Positions 1 through 9,904 of a DNA stretch of 64,000 nt are shown piece after piece. Origin of the DNA: an uncultured Thiotrichaceae bacterium (lineage in GTDB: Bacteria > Pseudomonadota > Gammaproteobacteria > Thiotrichales > Thiotrichaceae); NCBI GenBank assembly GCA_937925855.1, contig CALAMO010000014.1, positions 46,279 through 110,278 of the forward strand, read 5' to 3'. The notes under the pieces were generated by a model. That model searched no databases. It saw only the letters and a list, made by a program, of their open reading frames with translations, and was not told where the DNA came from. Position 1 is the stretch's first letter, and every line of letters begins with the position of its first letter. The translations under genes and the position numbers were made by a program.

Positions 1-2252
1 TGATTTCAGAGCAATGCGTTGCAGGTGCAACACCAGCACCAGCAACAGACTACTCAGATGCCTTAGCAGATGGTTCTGCCAAACCCAACGGTAGCTCAGG
101 CACATCAAGCTACGGTTCTGCAGCCCATCGCATCATTTCAGGTATTCAGCTTGGCGCCAACATCACCAGTGAATCTTCTGCAGTGCAAGACGCAGATAAC
201 GCCAGTGATGACGGTATCTCAGCATTTCCTGTTCTGAACGATGCAGACAGCAGCTATAGCCTGCCGGTTGCTAATATCAGCGCAACAGGTAGCGGTAATC
301 TGTATGCCTGGATTGACTTTGACGGTGATGGTACCTTTGAAAGCGGCGAATTTGCTCTGACCACGGTCACTAATGGCACTGTCAACAACGCTTTGAACTG
401 GTCAGGTCTGTCCAACAGCAACGCAGGTAATACGTTTGCCCGTTTCCGCTTCACCTCTGACACACTAACCAGCGTCAATGCGGCAACGCTTGCCAACGAC
501 GGCGAAGTAGAAGACTATGGAATAACCATTACTTCAGGTAATACTGCACCCACCATTACTTCAGCAGCCGAAGTCACCGTTCCTGAAAACACTGCGGGAG
601 TGGTGATTGATGTCCAAGCGACTGATGACAAGGACAGCGAAGGTTCCAACTTGGTATACAGCCTAGTCAGCGGTGGAGACGATAACAACCGCGTTTACAT
701 TGGTGGTGCACAAGGTAAGATAACCTTCAGAACCCCACCTGACTATGATGTCCCTACGGACACAGGACGCGATAATGTTTACGAAGTTATGGTTCAAGTG
801 TGTGACAGTGGCCCTCTGTGTACCACTCAACTCATTAAAATTACTGTTACCGAGGAGACCAACGAAGATTCCGATGGTGACGGCCTAACCAATGATGCTG
901 AGCGGGCGCTAGGCACTGATCCGAACGATGCTGATACGGATAATGATGGCATTAACGACGGTGATGAAGTCAATGGCCCAGATGGTGACCCATCGACCAC
1001 AGGCGATAACACTGATCCTCTTGATGCCGACAGCGACGATGACGGACTCAGTGATGGTGAAGAACGTGCAGGTGCCGATGGAAACCCAGCGACAACTGAA
1101 GACAATACCGATCCAAACAACCCAGATAGCGATGCTGATGGTTTACAGGACGGTACTGAGCTTGGTGTTACTGCAGCGCTTCCAGCGGGTAACAGTGACG
1201 GTTCCAGTCCGGTAGCGTTTGCCGGTACCGATACCTCCAAGCAAATCGCTGACGCTGACCCGACTACCAAGACTGATCCAAATGATCCTGACACCGACGA
1301 TGGTGGGGCCTGTGACGGCAGCAACACCGTCAGCGGCACCTGTGTTGCCGGCGAAGACCAAAACAACAATGGTGCAGTGGATTCGGGTGAAACCAATCCA
1401 GTATTAGGCCAAGGCGCTGATGATATCGTGCCACGTTCAGTGTTGTTAAAACTGCGCGCCTTCCTACAGGGAGCCTATGATCGGGATAACGGAATCATGA
1501 CCAACAACCTGCAGACGCTTAATTATCTGCCAAATAGTCAACCTTTCGATACATTAACTAATTTCAGCCACACTGGCAGCGAAAGCATTAGCAGCAGCGT
1601 TTTAACAGCAAGCACTGACGCCGATGGGTTAGTAGACTGGGTACTGGTGAATGTTCATGACCCACTGGATACTGACAAAGTGTTATACAGTCAGGCCGTA
1701 CTGCTGAAGCGTAATGGCCATGCTATTGACGCTGCTACGGGCGATACTGAACTAAAACTGCCAGGTTTAACTGAAGGTAGCTATCCGATCAGTTTGCAGC
1801 ACCGGAATCACCTGGATGTTGTCACGGCAGAAGCGGTTGAACTGAAGTATGACACGGCAGCTATGGTTGATTTCACGTTACCCGCTACAAAGACGGTAGG
1901 CACAGATACACGCCTGGAACTGTCAGACGCGAGCGGCGACCCTATCGATGTTGCCTTAATGTGGGCAGGCGATGTTAATGTTAGCCAAACCATTATCGCT
2001 AATGGCCCAGGCACAGACGCTGGCGTTATGTTAGGCATGGTATTAGGCGGCACTGGCAACAGCGCGTTTAATACAAACTTTCGCCTAAACGGTTATCACA
2101 ACGGCGATCTCAATCTGGATGGTGTTACCTTGTTCGCTGGACCAGCCAATGACATTAGTATGCTATTAGCTAATGTACTTGTGCACCCGCAGAACCCTCT
2201 GTTTGCCGCTAACTACATTATTATCGGCAGTAAGGCAGCCACTGCGCCTTAA
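1..2252 (+). CDS. Large secreted Ca2+-binding multidomain protein, 3' part
   Basis: The reading frame is open from nt 3 to the TAA at 2250-2252, so the 5' end lies outside the window; the GTG at 183 is only an internal codon. In order it shows a GEVED domain (about 200-530, ending in the diagnostic NDGEVEDYG), a cadherin-like domain (about 550-860), then repeats rich in DxDxDG/DSDDDG (about 868-1390) typical of thrombospondin type 3 calcium-binding segments. A C-terminal region (about 1420-2240) includes the dockerin-like stretch GYHNGDLNLDG. Such architectures are known from exported adhesins and surface proteins of aquatic bacteria; binding partner and export route cannot be told from this fragment. 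The strong terminator just downstream indicates it ends its transcription unit. Confidence 0.8.
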   Translation, partial: ISEQCVAGATPAPATDYSDALADGSAKPNGSSGTSSYGSAAHRIISGIQLGANITSESSAVQDADNASDDGISAFPVLNDADSSYSLPVANISATGSGNLYAWIDFDGDGTFESGEFALTTVTNGTVNNALNWSGLSNSNAGNTFARFRFTSDTLTSVNAATLANDGEVEDYGITITSGNTAPTITSAAEVTVPENTAGVVIDVQATDDKDSEGSNLVYSLVSGGDDNNRVYIGGAQGKITFRTPPDYDVPTDTGRDNVYEVMVQVCDSGPLCTTQLIKITVTEETNEDSDGDGLTNDAERALGTDPNDADTDNDGINDGDEVNGPDGDPSTTGDNTDPLDADSDDDGLSDGEERAGADGNPATTEDNTDPNNPDSDADGLQDGTELGVTAALPAGNSDGSSPVAFAGTDTSKQIADADPTTKTDPNDPDTDDGGACDGSNTVSGTCVAGEDQNNNGAVDSGETNPVLGQGADDIVPRSVLLKLRAFLQGAYDRDNGIMTNNLQTLNYLPNSQPFDTLTNFSHTGSESISSSVLTASTDADGLVDWVLVNVHDPLDTDKVLYSQAVLLKRNGHAIDAATGDTELKLPGLTEGSYPISLQHRNHLDVVTAEAVELKYDTAAMVDFTLPATKTVGTDTRLELSDASGDPIDVALMWAGDVNVSQTIIANGPGTDAGVMLGMVLGGTGNSAFNTNFRLNGYHNGDLNLDGVTLFAGPANDISMLLANVLVHPQNPLFAANYIIIGSKAATAP

Positions 2253-2285
2253 CTACAGCGGTAGAACAAGCTTAAGCTAGACCCT

Positions 2286-2318
2286 AATGCCCGCTTGATC
2301 CTTCAAGCGGGCATTTTT
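2286..2318 (+). terminator. Rho-independent terminator after the secreted protein gene
   Basis: Perfect 13-bp stem (2286-2298 with 2303-2315), four-base loop TCCT, and a T run at 2314-2318. It sits between convergent genes ending at 2252 (+) and 2338 (-). The T run follows the stem only on the plus strand, so it mainly serves the plus-strand gene. Confidence 0.9.
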
Positions 2319-2337
2319 AATGGCTGGATATAAACGT

Positions 2338-3249
2338 TTACTGGCGCAGCTTATGCCAGCGTCCATCAATCGCCAACAGGCCGAGACCAATAAAACCAAT
2401 ACCCCAGTAATGTCTCAGTTCCAACCGTTCATCCAGCACAAACACCCCTAGCAAAATCGCAGAAACTGGGATCAAGAACGTTACTAGTGATAGATTGGTC
2501 GCACCGGCACTCGCCAGCAGCCGAAAAAACAAGATATAAGCCAGAGCAGTAGAAAACACCGCCAGCGCTATTATCGCTAAAATCACCGGCGTCCCCGGCA
2601 TGGAGAACGACAGCGGTTGATCCACCACCCACATCAGCGGCAGTAAGACCAGAGTAGACAGCGTAACCTGTCCTGTGGCTAGCACAATTGGGTTCAAACC
2701 CAACACCTTAAAACGCCGCCCAAATACCGCCGCAAAGGCATAGGAAATCGCCGCCGCCAGAATCGCGAGCTGGCCCAAAACATTTGCGCCTAGACCGGAC
2801 AGCACATCCGCTCCTACCATCACCAGTACCCCGGAAAAGCCAAGCACAATACCTATAATTTTATGCGCACTGATGCGCTCGTCCGCTAGAAAAACAGCGG
2901 CGACCAGAATGGTAAAGAGCGGCGTCGTGCCATTAAAGACAGAGGCGAGACCGGAAGCAATATGCGTTTGCCCCCAGACAATCAGGCTAAAGGGAATCAC
3001 ATTATTCAGACAGCCCATGATTAAAATACTGAGCCACACGCGCGGACTGCGCGGCAGCGGCAGGCGTAGAAACGCCACCACACCCCAAAGGGTTAGTGCA
3101 CCGAGAGCCACCCGCAGCCAGACAATAGTTAATGGCGGCAGCTCAACAACCGCCACGCCGACAAAAAAGAACGACCCACCCCAGAGCAAAGACAGCAAAC
3201 ACAACATGCCCCACTCACGTAACCCCATCGACGTATTGATTGCTGTCAT
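2338..3249 (-). CDS. DMT-superfamily transporter, EamA family
   Basis: A 303-residue inner-membrane protein made of two EamA repeats (about residues 12-140 and 155-295), each with about five hydrophobic helices, giving the ten-helix topology of drug/metabolite transporters. The N-terminal LLWGGSFFFVGVAV and the C-terminal segment around PVSAILLGVFVLDERLE are typical of the family. Substrates in this family range from amino acids to purine-type metabolites and toxins and cannot be read from sequence. It lies directly downstream of guaD in the same orientation (70 nt gap), so a metabolite-export role linked to purine use is possible but unproven. Confidence 0.85.
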   Translation of the reverse strand: MTAINTSMGLREWGMLCLLSLLWGGSFFFVGVAVVELPPLTIVWLRVALGALTLWGVVAFLRLPLPRSPRVWLSILIMGCLNNVIPFSLIVWGQTHIASGLASVFNGTTPLFTILVAAVFLADERISAHKIIGIVLGFSGVLVMVGADVLSGLGANVLGQLAILAAAISYAFAAVFGRRFKVLGLNPIVLATGQVTLSTLVLLPLMWVVDQPLSFSMPGTPVILAIIALAVFSTALAYILFFRLLASAGATNLSLVTFLIPVSAILLGVFVLDERLELRHYWGIGFIGLGLLAIDGRWHKLRQ

Positions 3250-3318
3250 GCTGACACTCCGTACTCAACAAAACACGCATAGTATGCCAAGCGCTGCGCA
3301 AAGCACAGCAAGCAGGGT

Positions 3319-4629
3319 TCACCCCGTTTGTTTACCCATAATGTAACTGGCGTCAATCGCCCGATCATCACCCAACATCATCAATACAAACAGCCGCTCC
3401 GCAATCGCTTCCACCCCACGCAGTCGCCGTTCAATCAGGGGCGTGCCCTCAAAATTCAGCACCACAAAATCCGCTTCCTTGCCAACTGCAAAATTACCAA
3501 TTTTATCATCAAGGTAAAGCGCTTTCGCCCCGCCCAACGTCACAAGGTAAAGCGCCTGAAACGGTGACAGTTTATTGCCACACATTTGCGTCACCTTATA
3601 AGCCTCGTTGACCGTCTGTAGCAGGCTAAAGCTGCTGCCACCACCCACATCTGTCCCTAATCCGACGCGAATGCCATGCTGCTTTGCAGCCATTAAGTCA
3701 AACAAGCCGCTGCCAATAAACAAATTTGAAGTTGGGCAAAAAGCCGCCGCTGCTCCCTGTGCCGCCATCAGCTGTTTATCTTCCGCATCCAGATAAATAC
3801 AGTGCGCCATGACTGAACGGGGCTTAAGCAAGCCGTGCTGATGATACACATCAAGATAGCTACGGCTCTGTGGAAATAGCTCACTCACCCACTGCACCTC
3901 GTCCTGATTTTCCGCCACATGTGTATGTAGATACACATCGGGATAGTCTGCTAATAGCTGTCCGGCCGCTGCTAATTGCTCTGGGCTAGACGTGGGTGCA
4001 AACCGTGGCGTCACCGCATAGGCTAAGCGGCCATAACCGTGCCATTTCTCAATCAGCGCCTTACTCTGCGCATAACCACTGTCTGCTGTGTCTTGCAGAT
4101 ACGCCGGGCAGTTACGATCCATCATCACCTTACCAGCAATCATGCGTAGATTACGCGCCGCTGATGCTGCGAAAAAGGCATCCACTGATTCGGGGTGCAC
4201 CGTGCCAAACACACAGGCGGTCGTAGTGCCATTACGCAGCAGCTCGGCCAGAAAAAAATCAGCAACCTCACGCGCATGCGCGGGCTCAGCAAACTGCCGC
4301 TCCGTCGGGAAGGTATACGTTTCTAGCCACTGTAATAACTGCTCACCATAGGACGCGATCATATCAGTCTGCGGATAATGAATATGGGTATCAATCATGC
4401 CCGGAATAATAAGCCGGTTTGGAAACGCCTCGATGACACAGTCTGCTGAGAGCGTGGGCAATAAGTCAGATGCCTCACCCAGGGCCGTGATATGCCCATC
4501 TTCCACCACCAATAAACCATCAGCGTAATATTGCACCGACGGTGGCAGCGGCTGCAAGGCCACACCCGGATCATCCAGCAAGTGTAAAATGGCCGCACGA
4601 AAGGCACGAGGTTCTGCGAGATTCATCAT
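3319..4629 (-). CDS. guaD: Guanine deaminase
   Basis: Amidohydrolase-superfamily enzyme that hydrolyses guanine to xanthine and ammonia. With the chosen start it has 436 residues, normal for GuaD. Metal and catalytic motifs are visible: DTHIH (His82, His84), HTHVAEN (His237), the AHC motif (His276) and GTDVGGG (Asp327). The frame is open further upstream to 4794, but that extension is not conserved-looking; the ATG at 4629 has an AGGA about 8 nt upstream (a second ATG follows at 4626). It is divergent from the hiuH-xdh operon, sharing a 148-bp intergenic region, and feeds xanthine to the xanthine dehydrogenase encoded there. Confidence 0.93.
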   Translation of the reverse strand: MMNLAEPRAFRAAILHLLDDPGVALQPLPPSVQYYADGLLVVEDGHITALGEASDLLPTLSADCVIEAFPNRLIIPGMIDTHIHYPQTDMIASYGEQLLQWLETYTFPTERQFAEPAHAREVADFFLAELLRNGTTTACVFGTVHPESVDAFFAASAARNLRMIAGKVMMDRNCPAYLQDTADSGYAQSKALIEKWHGYGRLAYAVTPRFAPTSSPEQLAAAGQLLADYPDVYLHTHVAENQDEVQWVSELFPQSRSYLDVYHQHGLLKPRSVMAHCIYLDAEDKQLMAAQGAAAAFCPTSNLFIGSGLFDLMAAKQHGIRVGLGTDVGGGSSFSLLQTVNEAYKVTQMCGNKLSPFQALYLVTLGGAKALYLDDKIGNFAVGKEADFVVLNFEGTPLIERRLRGVEAIAERLFVLMMLGDDRAIDASYIMGKQTG

Positions 4630-4777
4630 GGCAGTATTCCTGTGAAAATTACAATCAGTTGCCAGCGTTAATAACAGCACAGCTGGCCCCAGTAAGACAG
4701 TAGCAAACGCGAGTGAAGCCCTGTATATTAAGTTTACACAAAAACCTGGCCGCTTGGCCAAGTTCAGGGAGAACTTC
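4630..4777. promoter_or_regulatory. Divergent guaD / hiuH promoter region
   Basis: Shared 148-bp region between the divergent guaD and hiuH genes. It holds an A+T-rich core near 4726-4745 and a perfect 10-bp palindrome CTTGGCCAAG at 4753-4762 just upstream of the hiuH ribosome binding site (AGGGAGA, 4766-4772). The palindrome is a possible operator; exact -10/-35 boxes are not assignable with confidence. Confidence 0.4.
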
Positions 4778-5131
4778 ATGGGCAAACTCACCACACATGT
4801 ACTTGATACCGCGAACGGCTGTCCCGCCGCCGGGGTGAAAATTTCACTGTTCCGTATCGATGAGGGTCATCATACGCTGATTAAACAGAGCGTTACCAAT
4901 GCTGATGGGCGCTGCGATACCCCCCTATTAAACGAAGATGAAATCAGCAGCGCACACTGGGAATTGGTGTTTGAGACCGGCGCATATTTTCAAGCGCGAG
5001 GGACTCCGCTAACAGAACCGGCATTCCTGGATAGCATTCCTATTCGTTTTGCCATCGCGGATGCCGCGGCACATTACCATGTACCCCTCCTGGTTTCGCC
5101 GTGGAGCTATTCGACCTATCGGGGCAGCTAG
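4778..5131 (+). CDS. hiuH: 5-hydroxyisourate hydrolase (transthyretin-related)
   Basis: Hydrolyses 5-hydroxyisourate, the product of urate oxidation, to OHCU. The 117-residue protein starts with the family signature LTTHVLDTANGCPAAG and ends with the diagnostic YRGS tetrapeptide, which forms part of the active site in this family. The ATG at 4778 is preceded by AGGGAGA at 5-nt spacing; an upstream in-frame start at 4754 lacks such a site. The TAG stop at 5129-5131 overlaps the GTG start of xdhA by one base, so the two are probably translationally coupled. No uricase gene, which would make its substrate, is in the window. Symbol could equally be uraH. Confidence 0.93.
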   Translation: MGKLTTHVLDTANGCPAAGVKISLFRIDEGHHTLIKQSVTNADGRCDTPLLNEDEISSAHWELVFETGAYFQARGTPLTEPAFLDSIPIRFAIADAAAHYHVPLLVSPWSYSTYRGS

Positions 5132-6669
5132 TGCAGCAGGCCCAGGACGCTCCAGCCTCCCGGCAGACGTTTACCTTCATGCTTGACGGTGAGCTGATCA
5201 CGCCACCGCCGCTGCCCCCGGATACAACACTGCTGCATTTTTTGCGTGAACATCTGGAGCGCAAAGGCACTAAAGAGGGCTGTGCTGAAGGGGACTGTGG
5301 CGCCTGTACGGTCGTCGTGGCTGACCTACATCATACTGAGCTGCGCTACCGAGCGGTTAATGCCTGCATTCAGTTTTTGCCCACATTGGACGGTAAAGTG
5401 CTGTACACCGTGGAAAGCCTGCAAAACGGCCATAGCCTGCATCCCGTACAACAGGCTATGCTGGACTGCCATGCTTCCCAGTGCGGTTTCTGCACGCCCG
5501 GCTTTGTCATGTCGCTGTTTGCGCTGTATAAAACCCAACCTGCAGCTAATCGCCAACAAATCAGCACCGCGCTGGCGGGTAATTTATGTCGCTGTACCGG
5601 CTACCGCCCCATTCTGGATGCAGGCCAACGGATGTACGAATATGCCGCTGCGCTGCCGTCAGCCGCGTTAACGGATATTAATGCCCCCCGCGGTAGCAAA
5701 CCAGAGCCGCACGCATTGGTAAATCAGCTGCAAGCGCTACAAAACGAACAACCTAGCCTAGCACTCGACTACCAGGGCCAGCGTTTTTTTGCCCCAAGCA
5801 GCCTGGACGAATTGGCCACCCTATATCAGCAGCACCCCGATGCAACACTGCTCGCGGGAGGAACCGACGTTGGACTATGGGTCACCAAACAGCTCCGTTA
5901 CCTGCCGACCCTGATTTACCTGGGTAAAGTGAGCGAGCTGGATTATATCCGCATTGACACCGACAAAACCCAGCTTGAGATAGGCGCGCAGGTAACGCTA
6001 GAAGATGGCTATCACGCACTGCTCAAGCACTACCCGGAATTGCAAGAGCTACACCAGCGCTTCGCCTCACCGCCCATTCGCAACGCCGGCACCTTGGTCG
6101 GTAATATTGCCAATGGCTCCCCCATTGGCGATTCCATGCCCGCTCTTATTGCTTTAGGCAGCAGCATCGTGTTACGCAGTGGCGAACAGCAGCGCACATT
6201 AGCCCTGGAAGATTTTTACCTGGATTATCAGCAAAAAGACCTACGACCTGCGGAATTTGTTGTGGCCGTGCACATACCCTTACCTCAGGCAGGCCAGACG
6301 CTACGCTGCCGCAAAATTTCCAAACGCTTTGAACAGGACATTTCAGCGCTGTGTGCGGCATTTCGCTTAACGCTTGATACTAACCATTGCGTGCGCGAGA
6401 TTCGCATTTGTTTCGGTGGGATGGCAGCTGTGCCCAAACGCGCGACAGCCGCAGAAAACAGCCTACGCGGCCAGCCCTGGAATCGCGTGCAGATCGAGCA
6501 GGCCATGCAGGCGTTGGCGCAGGACTTTACGCCGCTGAGTGATATGCGCGCATCGGCGGCTTATCGCATGCAGGTCGCACAAAACTTATTGCTGCAGTTT
6601 TTCGAGCAGCAAGCAGACCTTAGCAGCAGCCTTCCTCCGACCGATTTTAAGCAGGAGCGCCCAGCATGA
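5131..6669 (+). CDS. xdhA: Xanthine dehydrogenase small subunit (2Fe-2S/FAD)
   Basis: Electron-transfer subunit of xanthine dehydrogenase. N-terminal plant-type ferredoxin: Cys51, Cys56, Cys59, Cys79 (CAEGDCGACT). Second 2Fe-2S domain: CGFC (Cys118, Cys121) and LCRC (Cys153, Cys155). The FAD-binding domain begins with LLAGGTDVG near residue 240 and is followed by the CO-dehydrogenase flavoprotein C-terminal domain. I chose the GTG at 5131 (TAGTG overlap with hiuH, GGGG about 7 nt upstream); an in-frame GTG at 5101 would extend into hiuH, and the ATG at 5179 would cut the conserved first beta strand. The stop overlaps the xdhB start as ATGA, implying coupled synthesis of the subunits. Confidence 0.93.
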   Translation: MQQAQDAPASRQTFTFMLDGELITPPPLPPDTTLLHFLREHLERKGTKEGCAEGDCGACTVVVADLHHTELRYRAVNACIQFLPTLDGKVLYTVESLQNGHSLHPVQQAMLDCHASQCGFCTPGFVMSLFALYKTQPAANRQQISTALAGNLCRCTGYRPILDAGQRMYEYAAALPSAALTDINAPRGSKPEPHALVNQLQALQNEQPSLALDYQGQRFFAPSSLDELATLYQQHPDATLLAGGTDVGLWVTKQLRYLPTLIYLGKVSELDYIRIDTDKTQLEIGAQVTLEDGYHALLKHYPELQELHQRFASPPIRNAGTLVGNIANGSPIGDSMPALIALGSSIVLRSGEQQRTLALEDFYLDYQQKDLRPAEFVVAVHIPLPQAGQTLRCRKISKRFEQDISALCAAFRLTLDTNHCVREIRICFGGMAAVPKRATAAENSLRGQPWNRVQIEQAMQALAQDFTPLSDMRASAAYRMQVAQNLLLQFFEQQADLSSSLPPTDFKQERPA

Positions 6670-9050
6670 GCGCGACCCTCGGCAAGCCCATCAAGCACGA
6701 CAGTGGTCATCTCCACGTCACCGGCCACGCTCGCTACACTGACGATTTACCGGAACCCAAAAACACCTTATACGCCGCCATCGGCCTCAGCCCGCACGCC
6801 CATGCCAATATACTTAGCATAAACCTTGAGCGCGTTCGACAGGCCGAGGGCGTGGTCGCCGTTATCACCGCCGCCGACATTCCCGGCGTCAATCACCTCG
6901 GTGGCCCAGCACAGGACGAGCCGGTGTTCGCAACCAGCAGCGTGGGTTACATCGGCCAGTCTATTTTCGCCGTCGCGGCCACATCCATGGGGGCCGCCAG
7001 GCGGGCAGTGCGCCTCGCAGACATCGAATATGAAGTGCTCCCACATAACCTCGATATTCGCAGCGCAGTCGCACAGGCTTCCTTCGTCCTACCGACCAAA
7101 ACCCTCAGCCGAGGCAAGCCCACCCAGGCAATCGAGCACGCCCCACACCAACTCAGCGGCCAGTTCGAATTAGGCGGCCAGGATCAATTTTATCTGGAAG
7201 GTATGATCGCCTTCGCCCAACCGCGTGAACAGGGCGATATGCTGATCTATAACTCCACCCAGCACCCGCACCACGATCAAATCGTGGTCGCTGCCGTACT
7301 GAACCGCATGCAAAAAGACATCGTGATTGAATGCCGCCGTATGGGCGGTGGCTTTGGCGGTAAAGAGAGTCAGGCATCTTTATTTGCGGCCATTGCGGCG
7401 CTGCTCGCGGATAAGACACAGCGCCCCGTTAAGCTGCGCCTGGATCGCGATGAAGACATGACCATCACCGGTAAACGCCACTGCTTTGACATTCGCTATC
7501 AGGTAGGCTTTGATCAACACGGTATGATTCAGGGCGTAAAGCTCGATTATGCCTCACGCTGCGGCATTAGCGCCGATCTGTCCGGGCCGGTCAATGATCG
7601 CACCATGTTTCATGCAGACAATGCTTACTACCTCGAACATATCGATATTATCTCCTATCGCGCTAAGACCCACTCGCAGTCGAATACGGCCTTTCGCGGC
7701 TTCGGCGGGCCACAGGGCATGATGGCGATTGAGTACGTGCTGGATGATATCGCCCGTCATCTGCAGCTCGACCCACTAGCCGTCAGGCGCATTAATTTTT
7801 ATGCCCGCGCGGAGGATGTCCATCATCTCCATCCCGAACAAAGCCCGACAAATAGCGCTAGCGCAAAACAGCGCAGCACCACGCCCTATGGCATGCCAGT
7901 GACAGATAATATTATCCAGCGTATTGTTGATGAACTAGAAATCAGCGCGGACTATCAGCAGCGCCGCGCTGCTATTATTGAATTTAATCGCCACAATCGC
8001 TATCAAAAGCGTGGCATCGCCCTCACCCCGGTGAAGTTCGGCATCTCATTTACCGCCACCTTTTTTAATCAAGCCGGCGCCCTCATTCATATTTACAACG
8101 ACGGTAGTGTCCAGCTCAACCACGGTGGCCTAGAAATGGGCCAGGGTTTATACACCAAAGTCGCCCAGGTGGTAGCAGAAGAATTGCAGATCGACCTTAA
8201 ACAGATCCGCTGTACTGCGACCCGTACTGATAAAGTACCCAATGCCTCCGCCACCGCCGCCTCTTCCGGTTCTGACCTTAACGGCATGGCCGCGCTGGAT
8301 GCTGCGCGTAAACTGCGCCAGCGCCTAAGTGATTTTGCGGCGGACACCTATGCCACCCGCCGCGATGCCATCACGTTTAAAAACGGTGAGGTGATCGTTG
8401 GCGATAAGGCGAGACTCCGCTTTGCGGAATTAGTGCATGCCGCCTGGCTTAACCGCGTTTCGCTCTCGGCTACCGGTTTCTATAAAACGCCCAAAATTCA
8501 CTATGACCCCGCCACAATGACCGGCCGACCCTTTTATTATTTTGCCTATGGGGCCGCTGTGAGTGAGGTCATAATCGACACGCTAACCGGCGAAAATAAA
8601 CTGCTGCGCACTGATATTTTGCATGATGTCGGTCAATCGCTGAACCCGGCGTTAGATATAGGCCAGATTGAAGGCGGCTTTATCCAAGGGGCGGGCTGGC
8701 TCACCACCGAGGCGCTGGTGTGGAACGAGGCAGGCAAATTGATGACACACGCCCCGTCGACCTATAAAATTCCGGTAGCGGGCGATATACCGCCTGAATT
8801 TAACGTTAAACTGCTGGAAAATAACATTAATCCCGAACACACCATCTACCGCTCAAAGGCGGTGGGCGAACCCCCATTAATGCTGGCGATGTCAGTGTTT
8901 TTTGCGCTGCGTGATGCGGTGGCAAGCGTGGCCGACTACCGATTGAATCCACGTCTGCATGCCCCAGCAACGCCGGAGGCAATTTTAAATGCGCTTACAG
9001 CACTGTCACCGCAAAACAGCACCTCCTCGCAGGATGCCCCAACCGCATGA
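6666..9050 (+). CDS. xdhB: Xanthine dehydrogenase molybdenum-binding subunit
   Basis: Molybdopterin-binding catalytic subunit (794 residues), which hydroxylates hypoxanthine and xanthine to urate together with XdhA. The N-terminal a/b hammerhead domain starts with the conserved HVTGHARYTDD. The Mo-cofactor loop RMGGGFGGKES lies near residue 226, and AFRGFGGPQG follows around residue 345. The catalytic glutamate is Glu735 in VGEPPLML. Length and motif order are normal for the family. Start and stop both overlap neighbours by 4 nt (ATGA at 6666 and at 9047). The organism must therefore make molybdopterin, but no such genes are in the window. Confidence 0.94.
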   Translation: MSATLGKPIKHDSGHLHVTGHARYTDDLPEPKNTLYAAIGLSPHAHANILSINLERVRQAEGVVAVITAADIPGVNHLGGPAQDEPVFATSSVGYIGQSIFAVAATSMGAARRAVRLADIEYEVLPHNLDIRSAVAQASFVLPTKTLSRGKPTQAIEHAPHQLSGQFELGGQDQFYLEGMIAFAQPREQGDMLIYNSTQHPHHDQIVVAAVLNRMQKDIVIECRRMGGGFGGKESQASLFAAIAALLADKTQRPVKLRLDRDEDMTITGKRHCFDIRYQVGFDQHGMIQGVKLDYASRCGISADLSGPVNDRTMFHADNAYYLEHIDIISYRAKTHSQSNTAFRGFGGPQGMMAIEYVLDDIARHLQLDPLAVRRINFYARAEDVHHLHPEQSPTNSASAKQRSTTPYGMPVTDNIIQRIVDELEISADYQQRRAAIIEFNRHNRYQKRGIALTPVKFGISFTATFFNQAGALIHIYNDGSVQLNHGGLEMGQGLYTKVAQVVAEELQIDLKQIRCTATRTDKVPNASATAASSGSDLNGMAALDAARKLRQRLSDFAADTYATRRDAITFKNGEVIVGDKARLRFAELVHAAWLNRVSLSATGFYKTPKIHYDPATMTGRPFYYFAYGAAVSEVIIDTLTGENKLLRTDILHDVGQSLNPALDIGQIEGGFIQGAGWLTTEALVWNEAGKLMTHAPSTYKIPVAGDIPPEFNVKLLENNINPEHTIYRSKAVGEPPLMLAMSVFFALRDAVASVADYRLNPRLHAPATPEAILNALTALSPQNSTSSQDAPTA

Positions 9051-9904
9051 ACCGCTTTGTCATTGTCAGCATTTTGGCAACAAAGGGTTCTGTGCCGCGT
9101 GACTGTGGGGCGCAAATGCTGATTGCCGCTGCGGAAACCCTTGGCAGCATCGGCGGCGGCACCCTAGAGTATCAGGTCACCCAAACGGCGCGTGCGCTGC
9201 TCGCCAGCGACGCACCTAGCGGCCTGCACCAGCAGCGAGACTATATCCTTGGCACCGACATGGGTCAGTGCTGTGGCGGTCAAGTCCAAGTGAGCTATCA
9301 GCTCACTGACAACACTGACTTGTGGCAAGACCCGCTGCAAACCCTGCGCGCTCAGTTTAGGATTGTGCTGTTTGGCGCTGGACACGTCGGGCAGGCACTA
9401 ATCAATGTGCTAGCAACACAACCCTGTGAGGTGCACTGGGTGGATAGCCGCCGCGACTTATATCCCGATACCGTACCCAGCAATGTCGTCTGTCATCATC
9501 CGGCACACCCACCGCGCATTGTGAGCGAGATGCCTGCGGCCAGTTATTATCTGGTGATGACGCATGATCACGCACTGGACTTAGACATTTGTGACCATGT
9601 GCTGGCCCGGCAGGACGTGCGTTTTCTCGGACTGATTGGATCAGCCACGAAAGCCGCCCGCTTTAAGCGTCAGCTGCGAGGGCGTGGCCTAAGTCCACAG
9701 ACACTAGACAAACTAACCTGCCCGATAGGCATCGCTGGGATTAACAGTAAGCTGCCCTCCAGCATCGCAATCGCGGTCACCGCCCAGCTGCTGGGCTTGC
9801 ATATGGCGGCACCACTGCCTGACGATGGCTCCGGCGCGCTCACCTCAGAAACCGCAGGGTTAACGCCTCCACCCCATGCCCAACCCCATGAGATAAACGC
9901 ATGA
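9047..9904 (+). CDS. xdhC: XdhC, xanthine dehydrogenase accessory protein
   Basis: XdhC proteins bind the molybdenum cofactor, support its sulfuration and insert it into xanthine dehydrogenase. The 285-residue product has the N-terminal CoxI/XdhC motif TKGSVPRDCGAQML followed by GSIGGGTLE, and a Rossmann-type domain starting at VLFGAGHVGQAL (about residue 106) with the GLIGSATKAARF segment near residue 200. The C-terminal 30 residues are Pro/His-rich and less conserved-looking. It starts in an ATGA overlap with xdhB and ends in another with the ABC ATPase gene, showing that enzyme maturation and the transporter are made from one transcript. Confidence 0.92.
   Translation: MNRFVIVSILATKGSVPRDCGAQMLIAAAETLGSIGGGTLEYQVTQTARALLASDAPSGLHQQRDYILGTDMGQCCGGQVQVSYQLTDNTDLWQDPLQTLRAQFRIVLFGAGHVGQALINVLATQPCEVHWVDSRRDLYPDTVPSNVVCHHPAHPPRIVSEMPAASYYLVMTHDHALDLDICDHVLARQDVRFLGLIGSATKAARFKRQLRGRGLSPQTLDKLTCPIGIAGINSKLPSSIAIAVTAQLLGLHMAAPLPDDGSGALTSETAGLTPPPHAQPHEINA

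Noticed and set aside
827..1396. 189-residue frame antisense to the calcium-repeat region
   Set aside because: Ser/Val/Pro-rich mirror of the Asp/Gly-rich repeats; no independent coding signs.
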